A DNA stretch of 43,041 nucleotides from an uncultured Ruminococcus sp. (GTDB taxonomy: Bacteria > Bacillota > Clostridia > Oscillospirales > Acutalibacteraceae), in the NCBI GenBank assembly GCA_902765855.1, contig CACXBF010000018.1, positions 1 through 43,041 of the forward strand. Direction: 5' to 3'. Each line of letters starts with the position of its first letter. Within the stretch, counting starts at the first letter, position 1. A program made the translations under genes and the position numbers. Below are positions 30,669 through 40,400 of this stretch, piece after piece. Under the pieces are notes generated by a model. The model ran no database searches. It was given only the letters and a program-made list of their open reading frames with translations, and was not told the DNA's origin.

Positions 30669-33212
30669 ATGAAGCGTTTTACGGCTATTTTAGCAGCACT
30701 TTTGGCGGCCTCGTGCGTATTTTCTTCTGCCGTAATGGCTATTCCTGGTGAAACCGACCCGCAAACAGGCTATAATCAGTATGTACAAGAGCATATCAAA
30801 TATGACGCGATGGGCTATGCTTATATTGATGATGAAAACGGCACAAGAATATATTATGACCTTAATTCTTACGGATATTTTGTTCCTATAAATAATCCAT
30901 ATGACGAACCAAGCCAAGAACCAAGTTCTGAGCCAAGTGTTGAAGAATCAAGTCAGGAACCAAGCTCTGAACCAAGCGTTGAGGAACCAAGTAAAGAGCC
31001 AAGCTCTGAACCAAGCGTTGAGGAATCGAGTAAAGAGCCAAGCTCTGAATCAAGCGTTGAGGAATCGAGCAAAGAGCCAAGCTCTGAATCAAGCGTTGAG
31101 GAATCGAGCAAGGAAACAAGCAAACAAGAAAGCTCGAAAGAAACCTCTAAAAGAGGAGATAAAAGCGAAATTCCACTAATCAACTATAAAATTGACGCAC
31201 TTAAAATGAATATTGCTTTGCCAAATGACGTTTATGCTATTTTGAGAAGTGGAGAACAGAACGAAAAAGTTCTTGAAATTTTTAAGATGACGGCAGAAGA
31301 AGCTGTTGCCTCTCTTAAAAAATCTAATATGTACCTCAAAGCATCTCCGGAAGACTTTGCTTATGATATAACAGTAACTATGACGCAAGATGAGGATAGT
31401 AAAACAATAAATAATTTCACAGAGCTTTCTGACAAAGATTTAATTGAAATTACAAATTCTCTTACAAAGCAAAAAGAATATGCCTCTTGCACACAGAAAA
31501 AATATGGTGATGTTCTTTACCTAAGCTTGAACTATCATTCAACAGAAGACGGCGATGATATTGCCGGTATTCAGAATTACACTGTTGTAAATGGACAGAA
31601 AATTACAATTACACTTCAAACTCGTGCAAAGGACCTAAGCAATCAACAAAAGGAAATTCTTGAAGCTGTTATGAAGAGCGTTTCATTTACAGATATTAAG
31701 CCACCTGTTAAGGCAGAAACAAATGAAGATGAAATCAAAAATATGATGATTCTCATTTATACTACCGCAGGTGTATGTATAATTCTTTTCATTGTTTTAA
31801 TTTCAGTACTTATAAGCCGCTCTCGTAAGAAAAAGAAACTCTTAGCTGAAATTGAAAATAACAATGAAACAAAATCAAAACCTGAAGAACAAAAGGCCGA
31901 AACAAAAAATAAATCTGAAGATAAACCAAAGAAAAAAGATGAAAAAAAGCAAAAATCTAAAAAACAAGATAAGAAAAAGGATTCTAAGAAATCTGATAAA
32001 CCTAAAAAAGAAGTAACATCTACAAAATCTAAGATCGAAGAAAAAGCAGAGCCAAAAACAAATGACAAAAAGACTGAGGAAAAAATAGAAGAAAAAACTA
32101 TTCCAGAAGAAAAATCTGTTTCAGCAGAAAGTGATTACAAGTCTGAAGATTTTTCATTATTTGACACACAGCCAACAATAGAAAAAATCGAGATTTATAA
32201 TTCACAGAATGAACAGTCTAAGGTTAATCCAAACCTTCCGAAAGCGCCTAAATATAATCCTCCGGGAACATTAGATTATATAACAACAGGTGTTTCTAAA
32301 ACTCCTGAACAGGCCGGCATTCAGATTACAACTGAAACCTTTACAGTTCCAAATAATAAAAATAATATTCAACCGATTGAGGAAGAAAATACTGAAACTG
32401 CTACAGTTGTTGAGGATAAGAAGTCTGATACTGTTGAACCTACTCCAGCTGTTGAGGATAAGAAGTCTGATACCATTGAGCCTGCTCCGGTTATTGAGGA
32501 TAATAAGCCTGATACTGTTGAGCCTGCTCCGGTTATCGAGGATAATAAGCCTGAATTTGCTGAGCATGAGGCTCACGAAACTAAGGATAAAGCCTTAAAG
32601 AGTTTTCTTGGAAAAATAAAAAAGGCTGTTATTCCTGAAATTGATGAAGATGCTTTCGAGCATGAAATCACAGCAAACGCAAGCACTGAATCTATCAACA
32701 ATATTCCAAAGCCAGTTATTGCACCTACAAAACCTATAGAAAAGTCACAAACTACTCCACCTGTGGAACCTACTAAAAAAGTTCCGTCTGCTCCTAAAAC
32801 AGAGCCTAAAACAGAAAGCGATATATCTTCAAGATATGAAAAACTTTTCGGTAAAAACAGTTCGTCATCTGAAGATACTGAAAGCTTTGATAAAACAGAA
32901 TCTCGCTTTGAAAAGCTATTCGGCGTTAAAAACTCAACAAAAAATGATGAAAATTCCAATGATACACATACTAATGCCAATAGCAATGATTCAAAAGAGG
33001 AGAGCATTGTCTTTGAAAAACCTATTCAGAATGATGAAGAAAATATCCACAACAGACCACCTCAAATCACAATTCCTTCTCTAAAAACTGATAAGGAAAC
33101 AGAATCCCGCTTTGAAAAACTTTTCGGAAAAAATGACCCTGAAAGCCTTTCACATTCACAAACTAAGGCACAGCAAACCACAGATGAAATTAATAATTCC
33201 GAGAAGAAATAA
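30669..33212 (+). CDS. Single-pass membrane protein with a long disordered cytoplasmic tail
   Basis: The 847 residues start at ATG 30669, eight bases after GGAGG. A signal peptide (ending near VMAIPG) is followed by a 13-residue tandem linker (EPSSEPSVEESSK type, five units). The extracytoplasmic domain (residues about 180-355) resembles the PsbP/Mog1/DcrB fold in layout (MNIALPNDVYAI...LKKSNMYL...TLQTRAKDLSNQQ). A membrane helix (about 365-387) is followed by about 460 residues rich in Lys, Glu, Pro and Ser. The tail carries VEDKKSDTVEP-type repeats and three copies of SR(F/Y)EKLFG. I do not recognise the whole. It is probably a surface-to-cytoplasm link. Confidence 0.8.
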   Translation: MKRFTAILAALLAASCVFSSAVMAIPGETDPQTGYNQYVQEHIKYDAMGYAYIDDENGTRIYYDLNSYGYFVPINNPYDEPSQEPSSEPSVEESSQEPSSEPSVEEPSKEPSSEPSVEESSKEPSSESSVEESSKEPSSESSVEESSKETSKQESSKETSKRGDKSEIPLINYKIDALKMNIALPNDVYAILRSGEQNEKVLEIFKMTAEEAVASLKKSNMYLKASPEDFAYDITVTMTQDEDSKTINNFTELSDKDLIEITNSLTKQKEYASCTQKKYGDVLYLSLNYHSTEDGDDIAGIQNYTVVNGQKITITLQTRAKDLSNQQKEILEAVMKSVSFTDIKPPVKAETNEDEIKNMMILIYTTAGVCIILFIVLISVLISRSRKKKKLLAEIENNNETKSKPEEQKAETKNKSEDKPKKKDEKKQKSKKQDKKKDSKKSDKPKKEVTSTKSKIEEKAEPKTNDKKTEEKIEEKTIPEEKSVSAESDYKSEDFSLFDTQPTIEKIEIYNSQNEQSKVNPNLPKAPKYNPPGTLDYITTGVSKTPEQAGIQITTETFTVPNNKNNIQPIEEENTETATVVEDKKSDTVEPTPAVEDKKSDTIEPAPVIEDNKPDTVEPAPVIEDNKPEFAEHEAHETKDKALKSFLGKIKKAVIPEIDEDAFEHEITANASTESINNIPKPVIAPTKPIEKSQTTPPVEPTKKVPSAPKTEPKTESDISSRYEKLFGKNSSSSEDTESFDKTESRFEKLFGVKNSTKNDENSNDTHTNANSNDSKEESIVFEKPIQNDEENIHNRPPQITIPSLKTDKETESRFEKLFGKNDPESLSHSQTKAQQTTDEINNSEKK

Positions 33213-33269
33213 ATTTCAAGTCCTTATTTCAGCTTGGCTGATAAAATTTCAAGAAAGGTTTGATTTACA

Positions 33270-34541
33270 ATGGATAAACTGCTCATTAAAAATGTGCATA
33301 TCATTGACCCTTCACAATCTCTCGACTGCATAAGTGATATTATGGTTGAGGACGGTATTATATCAAAGATTGGCGAAAATCTCACTGCCGACTGCAAAAT
33401 TATTGACGGTTCAGGTTTTTATGCCGCACCAGGTCTTGTAGATATGCATGTACATCTCCGTGACCCAGGCTTTACTGATAAAGAAGATATTATTACTGGT
33501 TGTAAAAGTGCAGCGGCTGGCGGCGTAACAAGTTTACTTGCTATGCCTAACACAAAACCTGCTGTTGATACTCCAGAAACAGTAAAATATATTCTTGATA
33601 AGGCCAAAAATGCCGACGCAAGAGTTTATGTTGTAGGAGCGATTACTAAGGGCTTAAAAAGTGAGGAAATGACCGATATTCCTGCACTTAAAGAGGCTGG
33701 AATTATTGCCCTTTCCGATGACGGCAGACCTGTTGTAAATACAAAATTTATGGCAGAAGCTATGCAGCTTGCTGATGAACTTGGCCTTACAGTTACTGCA
33801 CACTGTGAAGATTTATTCCTTGCAGACGGCGGAAAAATTAACGAGGGCAAGGTTTCCAAGCTGCTTGGTATAAAAGGCATACCTGCCGCCGCTGAGGATA
33901 CCGGTACAGCAAGAGAGATTGCAATAGCTGCTGCATATGGAATTGCTATTCATATATGTCACGTCAGCACAGCTACTTCTGTTGCACTTGTTCGTGATGC
34001 AAAGGCTCGTGGTGTTCGTGTTACCGCAGAAACCTGCCCACACTACTTCACCTTTACCGAAAATGAACTTCTCAAGCGTGATGCGGATTTCAGAATGAAT
34101 CCTCCACTTAGAACAGAAACTGACAAACAAGCTATCATAGACGGACTTCTTGACGGTACTCTTGATGCAATTTCAACAGACCATGCACCACATACGCCGG
34201 AAGAAAAAGCTGACTTTGAGAAATCACCTAACGGAAGTATCGGTATGGAAACTTCTTTCTCGGTTTCATATACCGCTCTCGTAAGCACCGGTATTATGTC
34301 ACTTGAAAAACTTATAAAGCTTATGTCAACAACTCCAGCAGAAATTCTCGGAATAAATGCCGGCTCGCTCGCAGTCGGCTCGCCTGCTGACATTATGCTC
34401 TTTGATGCTGATGAGGAATGGACAGTTGATGAAAATAAGCTGCACGGAAAATCAAAAAACACACCATTTAAGGGTAAAACTCTTAAATCTCGTGTTAAAT
34501 ATACGATTTGCGGCGGCAGAATAGTATACACCGCAGAATAA
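33270..34541 (+). CDS. pyrC: Dihydroorotase
   Basis: This zinc amidohydrolase cyclises carbamoyl-aspartate to dihydroorotate in pyrimidine synthesis. The 423 residues show the metal motif DMHVHLRDPG, LAMPNTKPAVD, the His ligands in TAHCEDL and HICHVST, the substrate segment TAETCPHYF, and the catalytic STDHAPHTPEEK. This is the longer class I/PyrC type. AAAGG precedes ATG 33270. It lies 22 bp before pyrF with no terminator between, so they form an operon. Confidence 0.95.
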   Translation: MDKLLIKNVHIIDPSQSLDCISDIMVEDGIISKIGENLTADCKIIDGSGFYAAPGLVDMHVHLRDPGFTDKEDIITGCKSAAAGGVTSLLAMPNTKPAVDTPETVKYILDKAKNADARVYVVGAITKGLKSEEMTDIPALKEAGIIALSDDGRPVVNTKFMAEAMQLADELGLTVTAHCEDLFLADGGKINEGKVSKLLGIKGIPAAAEDTGTAREIAIAAAYGIAIHICHVSTATSVALVRDAKARGVRVTAETCPHYFTFTENELLKRDADFRMNPPLRTETDKQAIIDGLLDGTLDAISTDHAPHTPEEKADFEKSPNGSIGMETSFSVSYTALVSTGIMSLEKLIKLMSTTPAEILGINAGSLAVGSPADIMLFDADEEWTVDENKLHGKSKNTPFKGKTLKSRVKYTICGGRIVYTAE

Positions 34542-34563
34542 AATTAAACGGAGGCTGATTACA

Positions 34564-35487
34564 ATGTCATTTGACAGACTTATCGCTAAAATTATTGAAA
34601 CTAAAAATCCAACAGTAGCAGGGCTTGACCCAAAGCTCGATTATATTCCTGCATATATTAAAGAGGAATCCTACAAAAAATATGGCAAGAACCTTGAGGG
34701 TGCGGCAGACGCTCTCCTTACATTTAACAAAGCTCTTATTGACTCACTATGCGACATAGTTCCTGCTGTAAAGCCACAGGCAGCTTACTACGAAATGTAC
34801 GGTTTCTATGGTGTTAAGGCTCTATATGAAACTATTGCATACGCAAAAGAAAAGGGTATGTTCGTAATTACAGACGGCAAAAGAAACGATATAGGCACAA
34901 CTATGGAAGCTTATGCAACCGCTCACCTCGGTAAAACAGATGTTGAAGGTGTTAAGTTTGAGGCTTTTGGTGCAGACGCACTCACCGTTAATGGTTATCT
35001 CGGAACAGACGGCATTAAGCCATTGCTCAAGATTTGTGAAGAATCTGACAAAGGAATTTTCGTACTTGTTAAGACATCTAATCCATCATCGGGCGAGCTT
35101 CAGGATAGAGAACTTGCAGACGGCAAGTCAGTATATGCAACAATGGGTGAAATGTGTGAAGACTGGGGCTCAGAGCTTGTTGGTAAATATGGTTACTCAG
35201 CAGTAGGTTCAGTTGTCGGTGCAACATATCCTGCACAGCTCGGCGAATTGAGAAAGTCTATGCCTCATACATTCTTCCTCGTACCTGGCTATGGCGCTCA
35301 AGGTGGCGGTGCAAAAGATGTTGCTCCTGCATTTGATTCAAACGGCATTGGTGCTATCATCAATTCTTCTCGTGGAATTATGTGTGCATATAAAAAAGAA
35401 GGCTGTGACGAAAAAGATTTCGCAGCAGCTGCAAGAAGAGAAGCTATCCGTATGAGAGATGATATCAATTCCGCTATTTCCGGTTGA
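34564..35487 (+). CDS. pyrF: Orotidine 5'-phosphate decarboxylase
   Basis: It makes UMP from OMP. The 307 residues are longer than the roughly 230-residue E. coli-type enzyme and match the second PyrF subfamily (TIGR02127 type): TVAGLDPKLDYIP, VKPQAAYYEMYG, the catalytic ITDGKRNDIGTTMEAYA, VNGYLGTDGIKPLL, and the phosphate-binding VPGYGAQGGGAKD. GGAGG precedes ATG 34564. Its transcript runs into element D-left and the terminator at 35611-35640. Confidence 0.94.
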   Translation: MSFDRLIAKIIETKNPTVAGLDPKLDYIPAYIKEESYKKYGKNLEGAADALLTFNKALIDSLCDIVPAVKPQAAYYEMYGFYGVKALYETIAYAKEKGMFVITDGKRNDIGTTMEAYATAHLGKTDVEGVKFEAFGADALTVNGYLGTDGIKPLLKICEESDKGIFVLVKTSNPSSGELQDRELADGKSVYATMGEMCEDWGSELVGKYGYSAVGSVVGATYPAQLGELRKSMPHTFFLVPGYGAQGGGAKDVAPAFDSNGIGAIINSSRGIMCAYKKEGCDEKDFAAAARREAIRMRDDINSAISG

Positions 35488-35511
35488 TAATCTAACATAG
35501 GTTCTAAAACT

Positions 35512-35610
35512 AAAAGTTTTGCTCAAGCTTTTGAAAAAGCTTGCAGGGTCGAGGGACGGAGTCCCTTGTAGGTTTTAAGGGCAAAGCCCTTAACATTTCT
35601 TTGTTTCCAA
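35512..35610 (+). repeat. Multi-hairpin element, copy D-left (subtype 2)
   Basis: It starts 25 bp after the pyrF stop with AAAAGTTTTGCTCAAG. Hairpins are CAAGCTTTT/AAAAAGCTTG, GAGGGAC/GTCCCTT and AAGGGC/GCCCTT, then AACATTTCTTTG. It matches C-left and runs into the pyrF terminator. Confidence 0.75.
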
Positions 35611-35640
35611 AGCGGTGGACTAAGTCCACCGCTTTTATTT
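35611..35640 (+). terminator. Terminator of pyrC-pyrF
   Basis: AGCGGTGGAC / GTCCACCGCT (10 bp, 3-nt loop) followed by TTTATTTT. Confidence 0.9.
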
Positions 35641-35664
35641 TCTATTATCAGCAATATTAGTTAA

Positions 35665-35820
35665 ATATGGAACCCTCCTGCGATTTGTGGAGCATAAAGT
35701 ATTTCGCTGTCTGCGAACGGCGACAAGGGCGTTGCCCTTGTCCTATGAGCCTTTTTAAAGGCTCAAGCGAAACTTTTAAGCGTCTTAGGGAAGTTTATCA
35801 GCTAATCGGTAGAGCCGAAC
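35665..35820 (-). repeat. Multi-hairpin element, copy D-right (subtype 1)
   Basis: On the minus strand: CTACCGATTAGCTGATAAAC, CTAAGACGCTTAAAAGTTTC, GAGCCTTT/AAAGGCTC, GACAAGGGC/GCCCTTGTC, a degenerate CGCCGTTCGCAGACAGCG, GAAATACTTTATGCTCC, then CGCAGGAGGGTTCC. It lacks the AAAAACATTCC module. It lies beyond the cysK terminator. Confidence 0.85.
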
Positions 35821-35930
35821 TCTAAACAAATTCGGCTACGGTAGTTACTTCAACCGCGTCAATAACCTTTATGAATCAGTACCGAAAGCGAGACTTGTCG
35901 AGCGATTCCGCGTCTTGGGTGCGGCGGCTC

Positions 35931-35980
35931 GCCGCCTTGAGCGAAACTTTTATTTGTCTTAGGGAAGTTTATTAACTAAA
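35931..35980 (-). repeat. Extra partial element end, copy D3
   Basis: A third occurrence of the conserved end, CTAAGACAAATAAAAGTTTC then GCTCAAG, on the minus strand is followed by a different hairpin, GGCGGC/GCCGCC (about 35921-35935). The stretch 35821-35930 between the two minus-strand copies carries no gene; a hairpin AGCCGAA/TTCGGCT is at about 35812-35836. Confidence 0.65.
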
Positions 35981-36000
35981 ATAAAAATCTAATCCACATA

Positions 36001-36039
36001 AAAAGGACACAACTCATCATCTGAGCTGTGTCCTTTAAT
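36001..36039 (-). terminator. Terminator of cysK
   Basis: AAAGGACACAGCTCAGATGA-type stem (minus strand) ending GTGTCC followed by TTTTT, 20 bp after the cysK stop. Confidence 0.9.
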
Positions 36040-36059
36040 TCAATACTGATATTATTAAC

Positions 36060-36986
36060 TTAGAAAAGAGTTGTTGAGAGATATCTCTCGCCTGTATCCG
36101 GAAGAAGCACTACAATATTCTTGCCCTTATTCTCAGGGCGCTTTGCAAGAACTGTTGCAGCGTGAATTGCAGCACCTGATGAAATACCTACAAGAAGTCC
36201 ATCACTCTTGGCTACGGCTCTCGCACCCTCAAAGGCATCGTCATTAGAAACCTTTATAATTTCATCAACTATATCAAGGTTCATTACGCTAGGAACAAAG
36301 CCTGCTCCGATACCCTGAATCTTATGTGGGCCTGCCTTTCCGCCTGAAAGAACCGGTGATGATTCAGGCTCAACAGCAACAATCTTAACATTAGGATTCT
36401 TAGCTTTAAGAGCTTCGCCGTTACCTGTTACAGTACCACCTGTGCCAACACCTGCAACAAAAATATCAACCTTGCCGTCAGTATCTCTCCAGATTTCTTC
36501 AGCAGTAGTTTTTTTGTGAATTTCCGGATTAGCCTCATTCTCAAACTGCTGTGGAATTATAGCATTTCCATATTCCTCAACAAGTGCATTAGCCTTTGCA
36601 ATAGCACCCTTCATACCCTCTGCACCAGGCGTCAATACAACTTCTGCACCAAGTGCGGAAACAATCTTTCTACGCTCAATACTCATGGTTTCAGGCATTG
36701 TAAGGATAAGTCTTAAACCCTTTGAAGCTGCAACAAATGCAAGTCCGATACCTGTATTACCGCTTGTAGGCTCAATAATAACAGTGTCCTTATTAATTTT
36801 GCCATCAGCTATACCCTTTTCAATCATAGCATAAGCAACTCTATCCTTAACGCTTCCGAGAGGGTTAAAATACTCAAGCTTTGCAATAATCTTAGCGTCA
36901 AGATTATTATTAGCCTCATAGTTTGTGATTTCGAGTAAAGGTGTATTTCCAATAAGATCTGTAAGTTTAGTAGCGATTTTTGACAT
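36060..36986 (-). CDS. cysK: Cysteine synthase (O-acetylserine sulfhydrylase)
   Basis: This PLP enzyme makes cysteine from O-acetylserine and sulfide. The 308 residues show PLP Lys47 in [11 protein letters not shown], the substrate loop [13 protein letters not shown], the cofactor phosphate loop [11 protein letters not shown], and the C-terminal [11 protein letters not shown] and [12 protein letters not shown]. The length and motifs favour CysK over the longer cystathionine beta-synthases. GAGGAG precedes ATG 36986. The transcript starts near 37126 from a consensus promoter, and its about 140-nt leader contains an 11-codon ORF with two adjacent Cys codons, suggesting control by cysteine supply. 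Confidence 0.94.
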   Translation of the reverse strand: MSKIATKLTDLIGNTPLLEITNYEANNNLDAKIIAKLEYFNPLGSVKDRVAYAMIEKGIADGKINKDTVIIEPTSGNTGIGLAFVAASKGLRLILTMPETMSIERRKIVSALGAEVVLTPGAEGMKGAIAKANALVEEYGNAIIPQQFENEANPEIHKKTTAEEIWRDTDGKVDIFVAGVGTGGTVTGNGEALKAKNPNVKIVAVEPESSPVLSGGKAGPHKIQGIGAGFVPSVMNLDIVDEIIKVSNDDAFEGARAVAKSDGLLVGISSGAAIHAATVLAKRPENKGKNIVVLLPDTGERYLSTTLF

Positions 36987-37043
36987 AATATCTATCTCCT
37001 CTATAATAATATATTTTTATTTAATTCAGATTATGATTAGGGA

Positions 37044-37079
37044 TTATATACGGCAACATCGAAAGTCGATATAAAGCAT
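37044..37079 (-). CDS. Putative Cys-containing leader peptide MLYIDFRCCRI
   Basis: Within the cysK leader an ATG at 37079 opens 11 codons, MLYIDFRCCRI, ending TAA. AGGAG (37094-37090) lies ten bases before it; an in-frame ATG at 37088 is too close to the ribosome site. Adjacent TGT-TGC codons next to an Arg, just before a cysteine-synthase gene, fit a cysteine-sensing leader ORF as known in Actinobacteria. No strong attenuator hairpin is visible in the about 57 bp after it, so the mechanism would be unusual. It may also be chance. Confidence 0.5.
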   Translation of the reverse strand: MLYIDFRCCRI

Positions 37080-37132
37080 CTTGTTCATTCTCCTGTATTC
37101 CTATCTTTTTAGTATGTTTTCGCTGTGATTAC

Positions 37133-37161
37133 ATTATATGCCGATTAAGTCTATTTGTCAA
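37133..37161 (-). promoter_or_regulatory. Consensus promoter of cysK
   Basis: A perfect TTGACA (37161-37156), a 17-bp spacer and a perfect TATAAT (37138-37133) on the minus strand. Confidence 0.93.
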
Positions 37162-37191
37162 TAGTTTTTAGTTATATTTTTAAAACTTTCT

Positions 37192-37234
37192 AAAAAAGCG
37201 GAAACCCCATATTTATAAAGGATTTCCGCTTTTA
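37192..37234 (-). terminator. Terminator downstream of the 1300-residue signalling gene and element E
   Basis: On the minus strand AAAGCGGAAA(T)CC / GG(G)TTTCCGCTTT is followed by T6. It lies between cysK and the element E copy, so element E is inside the 3' UTR of the signalling gene. Confidence 0.88.
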
Positions 37235-37352
37235 TCATTTAATATGAGTTTGATAATAGCTTTTAGTTCATAATTACTTTGAAAAAAATTGAACGAAACT
37301 TATCGCAGGTAGTCATCTGATACAATTTCGTGTCTTAAAAGCAAAGGCACTC

Positions 37353-37489
37353 CAGTAGGGAACCCTCCTGCGCTTTGTGAAGTATAAAGGCACTCTATGC
37401 GGAGAGCCACCAAAGGCAGAGCCTTTGAAAACTGCGAGCCTTTAAAAAGGCTCGAGCGAAACTTTTAATTGTCTTAGAGAATTTTTCAG
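37353..37489 (-). repeat. Multi-hairpin element, copy E
   Basis: On the minus strand it begins at the base after the stop codon of the signalling gene: CTGAAAAATTCTCTAAGACA, ATTAAAAGTTTCGCTCGAG, GAGCCTTT/AAAGGCTC, AAAGGC/GCCTTT, GGCTCTCCGCATAGAGTGCC, CTTTATACTTCACAAAGC, GCAGGAGGGTTCCCTAC. It lacks the AAAAACATTCC module. A terminator follows 120 bp later. Confidence 0.8.
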
Positions 37490-40400
37490 TTATTCTTTCT
37501 CATCATTACAAAGCTCTTGATTATAGAATAACCAGCTATTCTTTCCCTTATGCTTTATGGAGAAAAGTGCTATCTTAGAATTACTATAAAGTTCATCAAA
37601 ATTAACTCCATCATGAGGATAAATCGAAATTCCGACACTTCCTGAAACTGAAATAAGATTATCTCCCGATTCAAAATCCTGTCTTAGAATATTACAAATA
37701 CTTTCGGCTCTTTTAGGAAGAATATCGTTATTTTCAAGATTCTTGATAAATATAACAAATTGGTCTCTACCCACTCTGCCAATAAGGTCATATTCTCTGA
37801 AAAGTTTTTTAAGTCTTTCTGTTATATCCTTAAGAACTGTATCAGCAAAAATCTGTCCCATTTGGTCATAAACATTTTTGAAGTTATCTATATCAACAAT
37901 CATAAATGCGTGTATGCCTCTTTCGCCATCAATAGTCTGCAAAAATTCATTTATTTCATATTTAAGATTATCTTTATTGAGTAGCTGAGTAAGAAAATCG
38001 TACTTTAGCATATTTTTAATATTTTGATGTTCACGCCTTTCATCGTCAATATCAGCTTCAAAACCAATGACAGAATCAGGCATACCCTGTTCATTAAGAA
38101 TAGATGTGAATCTTAGCTTGCTCCAACGATAATTATCACCTATTGATTTTTTTATAATTCTTACAAAGCACTCCGCATCATGATAACCGGCTTTTACAGC
38201 AAGAAGCTTCTCAACATATTTGCATTTATCCTCCGGATGAATAAATTCGCAGTTTTTAATATAATCTATTAAATTTTCTGTTGGCGGTTCTACTCCATAA
38301 ATTTCCTTAAATGAATCTGAAAACCACACCATATCATTATTAAGTTGCCAGCGAAACAAAACAAATTTCATATCTTTGAAAATTTCACTATACATATTAT
38401 TTGTAAATGCAAGCTCATATTTTTGATGACAGAGCATAGGAGCTTTTGGCATAGTTTTAGTCAGCTTCATTTCCATTCGAAAAGCGTCTGTATTCAATAG
38501 CTTAGAGCTATAATATATAAATCTGTTTCCACTAAATTTTCGTAAAGTTTCTATCTCAGTAGAAGTAAGATTGTGTGGAAGTATAATAGAAACACCACTT
38601 GATATAAAATAGTCAAAAATAAATTTAAGCAATTTATTCGGGTAATGACCGTCAACAATACTATTGATAAAGCCTAAAGAAAAAGTTACTGAATCAAAAA
38701 GCTTTTCGGTGAAACACTTAATATTTATATATTCAAGACCAAAGCCGAAAAGACCAAGTTTAAAGCCAAACGAATGAATTGCAGATGAAAAATTGACAAG
38801 CTCTCTATAGCTCATAGTATTCAGCATATCCTGAGTTATATTTATTGTAATGCATGTGCAATCGAATGGATATTCTGAAACAAGATTGGTAATCATCTTC
38901 AAGACAATAGGTGCGTCTATACCTTTGAACATAGTATAGATTGAAATTTCCGGTAGAATATCACATTCCTTTTGAAGTTCATAAAGCCCCATCATAAGTC
39001 TTTTAAGACTATTTAATCCAAGAGCCGTTATATTATCCGAAACTGTTACCATCTCGCAAAGTTCGGCAAATGTATATGGAATATCTGTGCTTGGAAGTTC
39101 CATATAATCGTAAAAAACTATTGACTCTGTTTCAGAATCTATCGCAGGACAAAATACTCTCTTAAAATCATAAATATTGACACGCTCTTCATTAGAAACA
39201 AGTGCAAATGATGGATTTTCCTCAAAAGATTTACGCATCTCTTTATTATAGAAAAGATACATATCCTTGCCACGCAGCTTGGACATTTCTGTTGCGAAAT
39301 CTGCATTATTCATAAGTTCAGTAAAACTTGTTCCATCAGCAGGATATTGTGCAACGCCTATGCTTACTGAAACATTTTGCTTTGTAAGCAAATAATCGAA
39401 TGACATATGCATTGAATTATATAGCTCTTCAACCGAGTTTAAAACTTCCTTTATATCAAAACAATCACGCAAAAAAACTACAAAACTATCTGAACCAATT
39501 CTTGAAACCAATGAATTGGTCTTAAAATGTTCCTTTAGCTTTTCGGCAATTTTACAGAGAACCTCATCTCCAAATGTAGTGTTTGTAGCAAAATTAAGAG
39601 CCTTAAAGTCATCTATATCAATGCTTATCAATACATGCATACCATCCTTGCCGGAATGCATAAGATAATCATCAACAGCTTTTCGCAGATAATTTACATT
39701 CCAAAGTCCTGTAAGATTATCATGTTGGTCATTATAACGGTCATCTCCGTTTTCTGCATTTTTCTCGCTGATTTTAGACGCACAGCAATATAACTTTCTC
39801 AGTTTGCCGTCCTCACAAAAAGGAATCACTATACAGCGATACCAACGATATGAATTTTTATCTTGTATAAATCTTCCGTCAAATTCAAGCTTTTCTTTAC
39901 CTCTTTCAACAGCTCTTTGCACATTACTAAGGCGGAATGTTTTATTAAAGGCAACTACATCATCCGGGTGACATGAAGATGACATCATCGTTACAGCTTC
40001 GGTATAGTTTTTAGGATAATAATTATACATTTTATCCCAATCGCCCTTACGGACATAAAAGTTATCGTGCTTTAAATCACATTCGAACACAAGGTCATTA
40101 ATTCTATAAAAAATCTGGCAATCTCTTTCATGCGTTTCTCTTGCTACCTGTTTTTGACGCTCTAAAGCTCCAATAAGCTCTTCTCTGCCCATATTGGCAT
40201 AAATGCTCATAGCTGTATCACTAAAATTTTTTTTAAGCATTTTATCTGCCGCATTTAGCGAACCTTCTGTCTGCCGCTCTTTGTCTATATGAGCCTTATC
40301 AGCATATATCTTTGCAAGTTCTTCAAATTGCGGAAGCACAAGATTAAAACACTCCATAAGTTTTTCTGAGAATGCACCACAAGCACCAGATTTAATCATC

